From: Patescibacteria group bacterium UBA6489 | GTDB taxonomy: Bacteria; Patescibacteriota; Gracilibacteria; BD1-5; UBA6164 | Assembly: GCA_002435385.1 (NCBI GenBank) | Contig: DJMN01000060.1 | Location: 1 to 39,222, forward strand | DNA length: 39,222 bases | Reading direction: 5' to 3' | Shown here: one piece after another, positions 20,606-28,188 of the stretch | How the letters are laid out: every line of letters starts with the position of its first letter | Position numbering within the stretch: position 1 is the first letter of the stretch | Position numbers and translations under genes: made by a program | The notes under the pieces: generated by a model | What the model saw: the letters and a program-made list of their open reading frames with translations, nothing else | Told to the model about the DNA's origin: nothing | The model's database searches: none

Positions 20606-21280
20606 CTATTTTCCGAAATTTCTCTTCGCTTTGTTAAAAGTATCTATTGCTTCTTCTAATTCTTTTCCATCAAATTCTGGCCATTTTTTCTCTGTGTAGT
20701 AGTATTCGCTATATGCTGAATCAAATAATAAAAATCATGAGTGTCTTATATCTCATCATGTTCTAATTATTAAATCTGGAGCAGGTAAATCTTTTGTATC
20801 AAGAAAGCTTTTAAATTTTTCTTCATTTATTTCTTCTGGTTTTACTCATGCTTCTATTATTTTTTTTGTTGCTCTAATTATTTCATCTTGTCATCAATAG
20901 ATAAGTGCAACGGTTAAAGTCATTCAACTATTGTTTTCTGTTTTTTTCATGATGTCTTCAAGTATCTTTTGTGATTCTCTTGGTAGTTTTGATATATCTC
21001 ATATTACATTGAATTTTAAGTCATTTTTTAACATGTCTCAAAGAAAATAGTCTATTTTATTTATTAATTTTATTATTGATGCAACTTCTTCTTTATCTCT
21101 TTTTATTAAATTTTCTGTAGATAATGCCCATAGTGTTAGATATTTAACTCCCCTTTTATGACATAATTCTGTTATTTTTTTCACATTGTTAGCTCAGGCT
21201 TTATGTCATGCTACTTTAGGTAACATTTTTGATTCTGCCCATCTACGATTTCCATCCATTATTATAGCTAAATGTTTCAT
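20606..21280 (-). CDS. uppS: undecaprenyl diphosphate synthase
   Basis: A 224-aa cis-prenyltransferase. MDGNRRWA at the N-terminus holds the catalytic Asp (D9), followed by GHKAGANNV, LTLWALSTEN and, near the C-terminus, IIRTGGDIRHSGFLLFDSAYSEYYY with WPEFD. It makes the C55 carrier for cell-wall synthesis from the product of the neighbouring polyprenyl synthase. Length is close to the family (about 240 aa). Glycines such as those in GGQDE are UGA. It is the upstream member of a two-gene isoprenoid unit; a GC-rich repeat lies between the two genes. Confidence 0.92.
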
Positions 21281-21437
21281 TTTTATATGAATTAAATGAT
21301 ATACAGATAAATTATATCATTTTTTATCTTATTTCAAAAATATAGCACTTGATTTGTTAGTAAATTGTTTGATTAAAAGTAATATCCACATAGAATTCAG
21401 ATTGCATTTAAGAAATTATTTCATAATTTTATCACAC

Positions 21438-21959
21438 ATGAAAAAAACTATTTTAATCATTTTGGTTGTAATTATGGTTATTGGAACTATTTCTTTAAGT
21501 GTTATTTTTTGAAGAATAACAATGTTTTGAGATTCTATGTATCCGACTTTTGAGGGTTGAAATATTCTCACTTATTCAAAATGGTTTAATATTGATAGGT
21601 GAGATATAATAATTTATAAAACAAATAAGGATAGTGATTTAAGGATTTGAAGAATAATATGAGTTTGAGGTGATAGTATAGAGATAAAAAATGGAAAAGT
21701 ATTTATAAAAAAGAAGTGAAAAGAAGGTTTTGTTGGATTAGATGAGATTTATCTAAGTGAAAAAAATAAACTGGCTACTTTTCTTCCTTCAGAGGAGAAG
21801 AGCTTAGTTTATGATGTTCCTGAAGGTAGTGTTTTTATTTTGGGTGATAATAGACCTTATAGTTTGGATTCTAGAAGTTGTTTCTCTAAATGTGAAGAAG
21901 AAAATAGTAGTTATTATTTGAAAGAGGATTTGGTTATTTGAAAGGTTTTGGGAAAATAA
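21438..21959 (+). CDS. lepB: signal peptidase I family protein lacking the usual general base
   Basis: A 173-aa protein: N-terminal membrane anchor (about 4-24), catalytic Ser motif GDSMYP (S33), box D region IGRIIGVGGD (70-79) and box E GDNRPYSLDSR. In type I signal peptidases the residue before the conserved Arg of box D is the general base: Lys in bacteria (KRIIGLPGD), His in ER and archaeal forms. Here it is Gly71, encoded by UGA (21648-21650). Everything else is family-like. Either another residue acts as base, or the protein is not an active peptidase, or UGA is read differently here. Divergent from uppS. Confidence 0.8.
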
Positions 21960-21982
21960 ATTAAAATTGTTTTGAGTTTTAA

Positions 21983-21998
21983 AAAGGCGAAGGCCTTT
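21983..21998 (-). terminator. tight hairpin terminator of the standard-code island
   Basis: AAAGGC (21983-21988) pairs with GCCTTT (21993-21998) around a 4-nt loop, followed on the minus strand by a T-run. It lies downstream of the minus-strand gene ending at 22072. Confidence 0.6.
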
Positions 21999-22071
21999 GC
22001 TCCTACACTCATGTGTTAGTTGCAAAGGCTCTCGAATATCCTCCCTTTTCTCCGTTTTTCTCCCTTTTCGG

Positions 22072-22386
22072 CTAATTTCTTGTGAGTCTCAATGTAAGCT
22101 CTTCTCTTATGAAAAGAACGAGAAGGGAATTCATCGTTGCCTGCTTGCCATGGTAGGCAGGAATCTTACGAATCTGTCGTTCAATTCGATTCCTCTCTGA
22201 CCGACCTTCAGTACACCGGTCAAGAAAACCAGCAATGGCATCTTCCGCGATAATCCAGTTCCCATTGCAAGGGAATATTTCCTGCTGGTACATTTTTTCA
22301 GCCAGATTTTTAAGGTACAGATAGATTGTGCACCCCTTCATCACTCTCAAAACCTCTACCATTTCTTCCATTTTCAGCTCTTCCAT
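22072..22386 (-). CDS. unknown 104-aa protein, apparently standard-code and imported
   Basis: A 104-aa ORF from ATG (22384-22386) to TAA, preceded by a strong Shine-Dalgarno (GTAGGAGAAGAAAT). Unlike its neighbours it uses no UGA: all glycines are GGN, Arg is often CGN or AGG, and the base composition is visibly richer in GC. The protein is helical and Glu-rich at the start (MEELKMEEMVEVLRVMKG) and basic at the end (IERQIRKIP, LRLTRN). It has no recognised domain. The combination points to recent transfer from a standard-code host, possibly a Firmicute-like one, or to a chimeric assembly. Confidence 0.6.
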   Translation of the reverse strand: MEELKMEEMVEVLRVMKGCTIYLYLKNLAEKMYQQEIFPCNGNWIIAEDAIAGFLDRCTEGRSERNRIERQIRKIPAYHGKQATMNSLLVLFIREELTLRLTRN

Positions 22387-22437
22387 ATTTCTTCTCCTAC
22401 TTTATATGTACTTTCAATTGACTTAACGGATATCTGT

Positions 22438-22464
22438 ATTATAATATAATTATATAAAAGTCAA
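22438..22464 (-). promoter_or_regulatory. sigma70-like promoter for the 104-aa gene
   Basis: On the minus strand TTGACT (22459-22464) and TATAAT (22438-22443) are separated by 15 bp, slightly short of the optimum. It lies about 50 bp upstream of the ATG at 22386 and lacks the TGTAAG repeats of the neighbouring promoters. Confidence 0.4.
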
Positions 22465-22515
22465 CCCAATTTATGCTTTTTATACAAATCAGTAACTATC
22501 TAATATTTAAGCACA

Positions 22516-22635
22516 AAAAAACTATTTTGGATTTATCTTTCAGTAAGCGAAAAAGATATTTCTCAAAATAGTTTTTTTGTTGTCTAGTTATTTAGCAAAG
22601 TCATTGAGTTTATCGTTACTCACGATTACTAAATG
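22516..22635 (-). ncRNA. candidate structured RNA, copy L, ending in a terminator
   Basis: Read on the minus strand from a predicted start near 22635: an outer 9-bp stem (ATTTAGTAA 22634-22626 with TTGCTAAAT 22598-22590), an inner GAGT/ACTC stem, an 8-nt loop and a conserved AATGACT side strand. A long terminator hairpin follows (CAAAATAGTTTTTT to its complement, 22516-22578) with a T-run. No ORF of its own follows before the standard-code gene, so this copy could be a free-standing RNA of about 120 nt. It is homologous to the copy at 23879. One outer pair is changed on both sides relative to that copy. Confidence 0.55.
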
Positions 22636-22642
22636 TAATTGT

Positions 22643-22674
22643 ATTATATTTATCTAATGTAAGAAAAGTGTAAG
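22643..22674 (-). promoter_or_regulatory. promoter with 11-bp-period TGTAAG direct repeat
   Basis: Minus-strand TATAAT (22643-22648) with TGTAAG direct repeats at 22658-22663 and 22669-22674. Spacing is identical to the promoters at 2257 and 24001. The start would fall at the first base of the structured RNA. Confidence 0.6.
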
Positions 22675-22689
22675 AAAATGAGATTTTTT

Positions 22690-23853
22690 TTAATTATTTT
22701 CTTTTTTTAGATATTCAATTTTCTCTTCACATCTAGACATATCTTTTATTTTTCAGAAAACATAACAATTGTTACTATCTTTTGCAGTATAAAAATCTAT
22801 GAATTTAAACGTTGAAGCATCTGCATTACTTATTATTTCTAGATTTCTGTTATTATTATTATAATATACATTTTTCTTATCTTTTGCATAGTATCCTCAC
22901 TTAAATGTTTCAAATGTATCAATATCAGCTTCTTTTATTAGGTTAAATCATCTATAATAAACGTTGTTTTTATCTTTAGAGAAATCTTCATTTAATGCAA
23001 TAAATGATTCTAAATCAACTCATCTTTCTATATAGTATCATCATGTTTCTAACTTGATGTTTTGATAATGAACATCGTGTTTATCTGCTTGATACCGCAT
23101 ATAATATATATTTTCTTTATCTTTTGCGAAGAATTTCTCCTCTTTGTCTGTTATTGCTCATTTATAATCTAAAACTTGAAATGTTTCTGAATCTGCTCAT
23201 TCAATATTCATTGTTTTAATATAACTTGAATAATAGACTCTATTTTTATCCTTTGAATATCTAGAGCTTAAAATTTCAAATGTGTTTGGTTCTGCCTTGT
23301 CTAAAATTTTTCAATCATGTGTGTAAACATTATTTTTATCTTTTGCATATGGATAATCTAATGTTTCAAATGTCTCTGGATCAACATTTTCTAATATTTT
23401 TCTAATATAATAAACATGGTTTTTATCTTTGGTATAAAGAGGGTCTAATACTTTAAATGTGTTATAATCTACATCCATTTTTGTAGATTTTTTAATAAAA
23501 TCTGTTCATCAACAATAATAAATGTTTTTATTATCTTTTGCATATCAATAACCTAGTGTTTCAAAAGAAATTGAATTTGCTTCTTCTATTTCTGATTTAC
23601 TACAGTAAACATGGTTTTTATCTTTACTATAATATCATTCTAATGGAGTGAATGTCTTCATATCTGCATCCTTTAACTTTACATAATTTTCTATCATGTT
23701 TCCATTTTCATCTGGGAAAGGAACTTCTATTTTTATATATACATTGAAAAAATCTTTATAATAGTTTCCTGATATATTTTTTCTATGATCTAATAAATAT
23801 ATTGTGCTGATTATTAAGATAATTGAGATAAAGAATATTATTATTTTTTTCAT
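22690..23853 (-). CDS. membrane-anchored DKNYW-repeat protein
   Basis: A 387-aa protein with an N-terminal hydrophobic segment (KKIIIFFISIILIISTIYLL) acting as signal or anchor, then about 10 DKNYW units (YSKDKNHVY, YAKDKNNVY, YTKDKNHVY...) each ending in aD..TFe.L. The C-terminus AKDSNNCY...DMSRCEEK is the module shared with the proteins at 15592 and 17948. It would face outward. The gene sits between two copies of a promoter and structured-RNA unit; the right copy (23879-24032) forms its own leader. Its stop lies inside a T-rich run bordering the left unit. Function unknown. Confidence 0.82.
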
Positions 23854-23878
23854 AAAATATTATTAAATAATAAAAATT

Positions 23879-23993
23879 AAAACTATTTTGAATCAACTTC
23901 TATGTAAACAAAAAAGATTTTTTCAAAATAGTTTTATATGGTAAATTTATCTAGTAAAGTCATTGAGTTTATTCTTACTCACGATTACTAGAT
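23879..23993 (-). ncRNA. candidate structured RNA, copy R, in the leader of the DKNYW gene
   Basis: On the minus strand the predicted transcript starts near 23994 and opens with a perfect 9-bp stem (ATCTAGTAA 23993-23985 with TTACTAGAT 23957-23949), an inner GAGT/ACTC stem, an 8-nt loop and the AATGACT strand. Then a 13-bp terminator-like hairpin (23879-23891 with 23923-23935) and a weaker T-tract precede the ATG at 23853. The same architecture exists at 22516 with about three-quarters identity. A 5' leader with a terminator just before an ORF suggests control by termination; ligand or partner unknown. Confidence 0.55.
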
Positions 23994-24000
23994 AGTTGGT

Positions 24001-24032
24001 ATTATACTTATTTAATGTAAGAGATGTGTAAG
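24001..24032 (-). promoter_or_regulatory. promoter with 11-bp-period TGTAAG direct repeat
   Basis: Minus-strand TATAAT (24001-24006) with TGTAAG repeats at 24016-24021 and 24027-24032. It drives the structured leader and the DKNYW gene. Third site of the class. Confidence 0.6.
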
Positions 24033-24125
24033 ATATTAGGTTTTTACTTTTAGCTAGGGACAATATTTTGACTATAAAAATAATAAGTGGTATTATAAAT
24101 AAAACTTAAAGTATAACTATATAAA

Positions 24126-24455
24126 ATGTCTGATTTAAAAGATAATTTATCTTATGAGGATAAATTGAAAAAACTTTTAGCTATGTTATCTATCTTAAAA
24201 GAAAATAATGAAGATAGTGTTTTTAATGATTTGTATGAAATTTTGAAGATATGAAATGGTATTAGTGAGAACTTTGTTAATACTATATATAAGGTTATTA
24301 TGGATTTGATAGCTTCTATAGGTAAGGAGGATATTGACAAGGCTGTTTGAAAGCTAGAAGGGATAAAGAGTATGATGGAGGCGATGAGAAAGGAAGAGGG
24401 TGAAGAAAATAGAAAAGATGAGAGTGAGGCTGATGAATTGTTGAAAGAAATATAA
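24126..24455 (+). CDS. unknown 109-aa acidic helical protein
   Basis: A 109-aa protein, acidic and all-helical, with a very charged C-terminal tail (MRKEEGEENRKDESEADEL). Two UGA glycines. No motif is recognised. It is the first of two plus-strand genes and lies divergent from the DKNYW promoter, starting about 90 bp to its right. Confidence 0.7.
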
Positions 24456-24493
24456 TTTATAAAATAAAAATTTTATCTAATAAAAATTAAACA

Positions 24494-25642
24494 ATGATAG
24501 AACATAATGAAACAAATAGAGATTGATTATTAACAATCAAAGAACAAGCTCTTTTAAACAAACTTGCTAATAATCCTCGTTCTTCTAAAGAAAAAATTGC
24601 AAAGGAATATCCTAATCTAAAACATGATGTTATGGAAGGATTCATGAAAGATGAAACTAAAAGTAATTCTGATAAAAAACATGTCTTGGAAAATTTAAGA
24701 AAACTGGAAGATAAATTATGAGTAGCTTGATGATGAGGGTTAGTTTTAGAGTGAATTTGAGATATAATTGAAGAAAGATCAGATACTGCAGCTAGTTGGA
24801 TACGTGATACTCTTTCTCAAAATGAATGAAAAGAAAAATGGAAATCTGATACATTTGTATTAAAAAATGGAACAGAAGTAACTTATCTTACTAAATATAA
24901 TGAGAAGACAAAAACTTTTACTATGGTTATTGATGATTGGTTTTGAAACATTAGATACACATGAATCCATAGTAATACTCCTCAGATAGAAGAAAGAGAA
25001 ATAAAAAAGATTTTTGATAAATATGAAAAAAGAGATTTTTGACCTATAGATAATTTTTTATGAACTACGATAAAAGCATGAAATGAGTGAATTCCTACAG
25101 GTTGAGAAAAAATTGAAGCATGATTTAAAGCTATGTCTGGTCAAACTTGAAAATGAATAAAAGAAGTTGGAGGAAACCTTTATAAAGGAACTAAAGATAT
25201 TGTGTCATGAATTCCTAATCACATGTCTAAGGAACTTTCAAAGAGTTGAGAGAGTTTATATCATAAAAGTTGAAAAGTATTATGAAGAGTAGCGGATATA
25301 ACAAAAGAAGCTGCTACAAGGTCATACCAAGGAATGCAGATTGAGAAAATTGATGAATTTTTTATAAATAGAGAAAAATGGGAAAAAGCTTGATGGAGAT
25401 TTGGTGAGTTCACGGATAAGTATTGAGATAAAGTAAATTATAGAATATTGAAAAAAGGTAACACTTCTGAAATGGTAGTTGATGATAATTTTTGAAATAC
25501 TGCGATTTTTGGTATTCCAAACGAAAAAACATACACATTTTTAATAAATGAATATAAAAAACTTGATTTATGAGTTATTAAAAGTTTATTCTGAACTAGA
25601 ATGAAATATAGTGATATAAAAGATTATCAAAAAAAGAAATAA
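24494..25642 (+). CDS. unknown 382-aa glycine-rich protein
   Basis: A 382-aa protein with an unusually high number of UGA glycines. The first 80 residues are charged and helical (ANNPRSSKEKIAKEYPNLK); then comes a Gly-rich stretch LGVAGGGLVLEGIGDII, several beta-like segments (TFTMVIDDWFGNIRYTGI and MVVDDNFGNTAIFGI, which resemble each other and suggest an internal repeat) and Lys-rich linkers. No signal peptide is seen. The two DDxFGN segments may mark a duplicated domain. Family not recognised. It starts 38 bp after the previous gene and ends at a terminator. Confidence 0.7.
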
Positions 25643-25647
25643 TTCAG

Positions 25648-25680
25648 AAATCTCTCTATTTTAAAGAGGGATTTTTTTTT
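25648..25680 (+). terminator. intrinsic terminator
   Basis: AAATCTCTCT (25648-25657) pairs with AGAGGGATTT (one G-U pair) and is followed by a long T-run. It lies 6 bp after the stop at 25642. Confidence 0.85.
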
Positions 25681-25772
25681 TTATATGGAAAAAATAAAAA
25701 ATTCTTAATTTTTTTTTGATTTTTTCAGTTTTATATATAAACTACGGTTTGTCTAAATTTTTAGATATTTTT

Positions 25773-25848
25773 GGATTCATAGCTCAGTTGGTAGAGCACT
25801 CGCCTCTTAAGCGATAGGTCCCGGGTTCGAGCCCCGGTGAATCCACCA
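25773..25848 (+). tRNA. tRNA-Lys (anticodon CUU)
   Basis: A 76-nt cloverleaf with encoded CCA. Acceptor arm GGATTCA pairs with TGAATCC, D-arm GCTC/GAGC, T-arm CCGGG/CCCGG with TTCGAGC loop. The anticodon loop reads C-T-CTT-A-A, so T33 precedes CTT, which reads AAG (Lys). It is much richer in GC than its surroundings. An AT-rich promoter-like stretch precedes it and the terminator at 25868 follows. Confidence 0.93.
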
Positions 25849-25867
25849 TTTGAAAGTTAAAAACCAA

Positions 25868-25901
25868 GCGTAATAATCATTTTGATTATTATGCTTTTTT
25901 T
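25868..25901 (+). terminator. intrinsic terminator after tRNA-Lys
   Basis: GCGTAATAATCA (25868-25879) pairs with TGATTATTATGC (25883-25894) and is followed by seven T. An almost identical terminator is at 27406. Confidence 0.85.
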
Positions 25902-26081
25902 AATGTTTTTAATTCATCTTTTATTTGCAACACTTAAGAAATATTTTTCATCTTCTAGAAAGTGAATAGCTTTTGTTTAAAAAAAATCCTTTATATTATC
26001 TGCTATCATTTCATTTCAAACAGAGACAACTACTAACTTTTCATTTAAGCTTGTTGGTCTTATTGTAAATTTATTTTTGAT
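25897..26081 (-). pseudogene. decayed gene fragment with in-frame stop
   Basis: A minus-strand frame without any start codon reads KFTIRPTSLNEKLVVVSVG then NEMIADNIKDFF, then TAA (25977-25979), then TKAIHFLEDEKYFLSVANKR in the same frame. Both halves look protein-like and contain a UGA Gly each. No family is recognised. It lies between the tRNA terminator and a Nudix gene. Confidence 0.4.
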
Positions 26082-26088
26082 TAATTAT

Positions 26089-26535
26089 TTAATCTAATGT
26101 ATATAATTTATTTTTATTATTAAAAACTCATTTTTTATAGTCTTGTATAACTGAATATACCCAAGGCTTCCTATATCAATCAACATCATCTGGAATCTCG
26201 TCCAATTTTACCCAAAAACATTTTGAAATTTCGGTATCATTAAAATTAAAATTATCAAACTTATCCTTTAAATTTAATACATATATATGTTTACATGTTG
26301 TATTTGGAACATCATGTAGTATTGCAACTCTTTCAAAATCATATAATTCTCCTTTAATTCAGGTTTCTTCAAAAATTTCTCTTTCTAAGGCTTCTTCAAA
26401 AGATTCTCAAATATCTATCTTTCATCAAGGTAATCATAACTTATTATCCCTTTTAACTACTCTTTGTAATAAAATTTCATTACCACAAATCATTATAGCA
26501 TTAACAGCAACAATACACTCTACATAATCTTTCAT
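26089..26535 (-). CDS. Nudix hydrolase
   Basis: A 148-aa Nudix protein. LPGGKIDIGES begins the box (G38, E44), followed by R52-E53 and E56-E57 with the terminal GI, so GX5EX7REUXEEXGU is complete. The chain ends in basic sequence (NNKNKLYTLD). Several glycines (LGLPG, ETGIKG) are UGA. Substrate cannot be told from the box. Downstream on the same strand is the decayed fragment; upstream is the carbamoyltransferase remnant, 25 bp away, so the three are in the same direction. Confidence 0.88.
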
Positions 26536-26559
26536 GTTTTATATATTTAAGAAATAAAA

Positions 26560-26883
26560 TTATTTTTTATATATTATATAATCTCAAATAACTAAAAAAT
26601 CAACATCACTTTTTAAAATAAATCTTATAGCATCATTTTCATCTCAAACTATTGGCTCTCAGTTATCATTTAAAGAGGTATTAAGAAGAATAGGGGTTCA
26701 GGTAATATTTCAAAATTTTTGTATTAAATCATGAAATCTAGTATTAAATTCTTTTCTAACTGTTTGAACTCTAGCAGTTCAATCATTGTGACTAGCACAA
26801 CTTATTTTATTAATAGCTTCTTCTTTTATATTATCTATTAAAAGCATATAAGGAGATTCAACATCTTCTTCAAAATAATCCAT
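26560..26883 (-). pseudogene. C-terminal remnant of a NodU/CmcH-type carbamoyltransferase
   Basis: A 107-aa frame from an internal-looking ATG. The sequence ESPYMLLIDNIK, then HNDGTARVQTV, TPILLNTSLNDNGEPIV, DAIRFILKSDVDFLVIGDY matches the C-terminal end of carbamoyltransferases (HxDGTxRxQ, LNTSFNxxGEPIV), which are normally about 500-600 aa. The N-terminal kinase-like domain is missing and an in-frame TAA lies just upstream. Such enzymes carbamoylate sugars or antibiotics. Most likely a deletion remnant, though a small C-domain protein cannot be excluded. Confidence 0.7.
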
Positions 26884-26930
26884 ACTTTTTTCTCTTATTT
26901 GGATAAAGATATTTATTTAACAATAAAAAT

Positions 26931-27383
26931 ATGGAGAAGATTTTTAGACCAGCAGTTAGAATGGTTATATTAAAAGATGAAAAACTTTTATTATGTAAAA
27001 TGTGAAAGATTTGGTGATTGCCTGGTTGATGAATTAAGTGGTGAGAACAATTATATGAAGCATTTAAAAGAGAATCTATAGAGGAGTTATGAATAAAAGC
27101 TACATTAGATAATATTATATTTACTCAGGATTTTATATGATCAAAAATTTGAAAAGATAATATTCATTTTCTAGAATATTTTTGTACAGTAAAAAATAAT
27201 GAAGAGTTTGCCCTCGTTTTAGATACTTATAGAAATTCTTCACATTCATATGAATTACAAGATTTACAGTGGTTTTCTTTAGAAGAAATACCTGAAACTA
27301 TGATGCCACAAGCTTTTATACCAGTTTTAAGTAGTTATCTAAGAGATAAATTATCTAAAACAAAATATATATCTGGAATTTAA
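26931..27383 (+). CDS. Nudix hydrolase
   Basis: A 150-aa Nudix protein divergent from the carbamoyltransferase remnant (47 bp between starts). The box begins LPGGGIKWGE (G33, E39), with R47-E48, E51-E52 and LGI, complete for the GX5EX7REUXEEXGU pattern. The opening FRPAVRMVILKDEKLLLCK and IWGLPGG pattern is like ADP-ribose or nucleotide-sugar Nudix enzymes, but substrate is uncertain. Six or more glycines are UGA, including within the Nudix box. A strong terminator follows. Confidence 0.87.
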
Positions 27384-27385
27384 CT

Positions 27386-27403
27386 TCTAGATTTAAATCT
27401 AGA
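27386..27403. repeat. 18-bp perfect palindrome
   Basis: TCTAGATTTAAATCTAGA is fully self-complementary. It lies between the Nudix stop and the terminator, so it may be part of the 3' untranslated region or a protein site. Confidence 0.45.
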
Positions 27404-27405
27404 GA

Positions 27406-27439
27406 GCATAATAATCATTTTGATTATTATGCTTTTTTT
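27406..27439 (+). terminator. intrinsic terminator
   Basis: GCATAATAATCA (27406-27417) pairs with TGATTATTATGC (27421-27432) and is followed by seven T. Near-identical to the tRNA terminator at 25868. Confidence 0.88.
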
Positions 27440-27472
27440 GTAATATATGTACATTAAATTTTATCATAAATT

Positions 27473-27919
27473 ATGAAACATATTCATTTAGAAAATTCAT
27501 GGGTAATAAAAGCTCCTCTTGATGAGGTTTTCAAAATCATTACTGATTTTGAAAACTTGCCTAAGTATTTTCCTAAAGTTGCTGAGTCTGTTGTTATTAC
27601 AAAAAGAGAAGGAAACAATTTGGAAATAGAAGCTCAGGTGAAGTCTTTTGGTAAAACTTTTCCTGTTAATATGAAAACTAAAATTCTTCCACAGAGGGGT
27701 TTTATTTCTGATAATCAGAGTTTGAAGTTTGGTACATCTGGGCATGAGGAGCTTTTATTGGAAAATGTTGAAGGGGGTACAAAAATTAATTATGTTTATG
27801 AGGTTGATATTCATAAGAAGTGGTTAAGGATTATTGCTAAACCTCTTATTGGTTTGTTTACTATGAAGGTATGGGAGAAGGCTGTGGTGGATGAGTTGAG
27901 GAAGATTTTGGAGAAATAG
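27473..27919 (+). CDS. START/SRPBCC-fold protein (RatA/Coq10-like)
   Basis: A 148-aa single-domain protein. APLDEVFKIITDFENLPKYFP at the N-terminus and the C-terminal amphipathic helix with MKVWEKAVVDELRKIL are hallmarks of the polyketide-cyclase/START fold with a long hydrophobic cavity. Members bind lipids, quinones or other hydrophobic ligands; RatA-type proteins bind ribosomes. All its glycines are GGN with no UGA, unlike most neighbours, and Gly codons GGT and GGG are common. It may be a newer arrival. Single gene after the 27406 terminator. Confidence 0.82.
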   Translation: MKHIHLENSWVIKAPLDEVFKIITDFENLPKYFPKVAESVVITKREGNNLEIEAQVKSFGKTFPVNMKTKILPQRGFISDNQSLKFGTSGHEELLLENVEGGTKINYVYEVDIHKKWLRIIAKPLIGLFTMKVWEKAVVDELRKILEK

Positions 27920-28188
27920 GAAGGAAAATTTTAATATAGGATTAAAATTACTTGATTCAAATACAATTGTGCAAAAAACTCACAATTGAGTGATAAAGGC
28001 AACAAAATAAGTTAAAGTGGATTAGATTATATGAGCAAGTATTTTTTGCAAAAATATGAAAAATGTATAAATTAAGGTTTGTTTATGAAATAATTTTTCA
28101 GATGGATTTTATAAGAGTTATCGGTATATGGTATTTGAAAAATTTGGGGTATAAGTTAGGGATTTGTTTTAATAAGTTTAATTAATAA
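27920..28188. other. 269-bp intergenic region before the Hachiman genes
   Basis: It holds an inverted repeat CAATTGTG...CACAATTG near 27965-27985 without a T-run, and a weak 27-codon ORF (28102-28185) that may be chance. No clear promoter or repeat is seen apart from AT-rich stretches. Confidence 0.4.

Noticed and set aside
21804..22025. Minus-strand 73-codon ORF across the signal peptidase end
   Set aside because: It runs antisense to the box E coding region and has no ribosome site; the signal peptidase frame explains the sequence.
22516..23993. CRISPR-like or transposon ends for the duplicated unit
   Set aside because: Only two copies, about 170 bp each, direct orientation, no terminal inverted repeats, no transposase and no short spacers.
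24494..25642. Reading the glycine-rich protein as a phage tail or silk-like protein
   Set aside because: Composition alone is not evidence; UGA-rich genes here are generally Gly-rich and no motif supports it.
25773..25848. Reading the tRNA anticodon as CTC (Glu)
   Set aside because: T33 must precede the anticodon; the loop CTCTTAA then gives CTT (Lys).
28102..28185. 27-codon ORF before hamA
   Set aside because: Short, no UGA pattern or motif, and could be chance; only mentioned in the intergenic entry.
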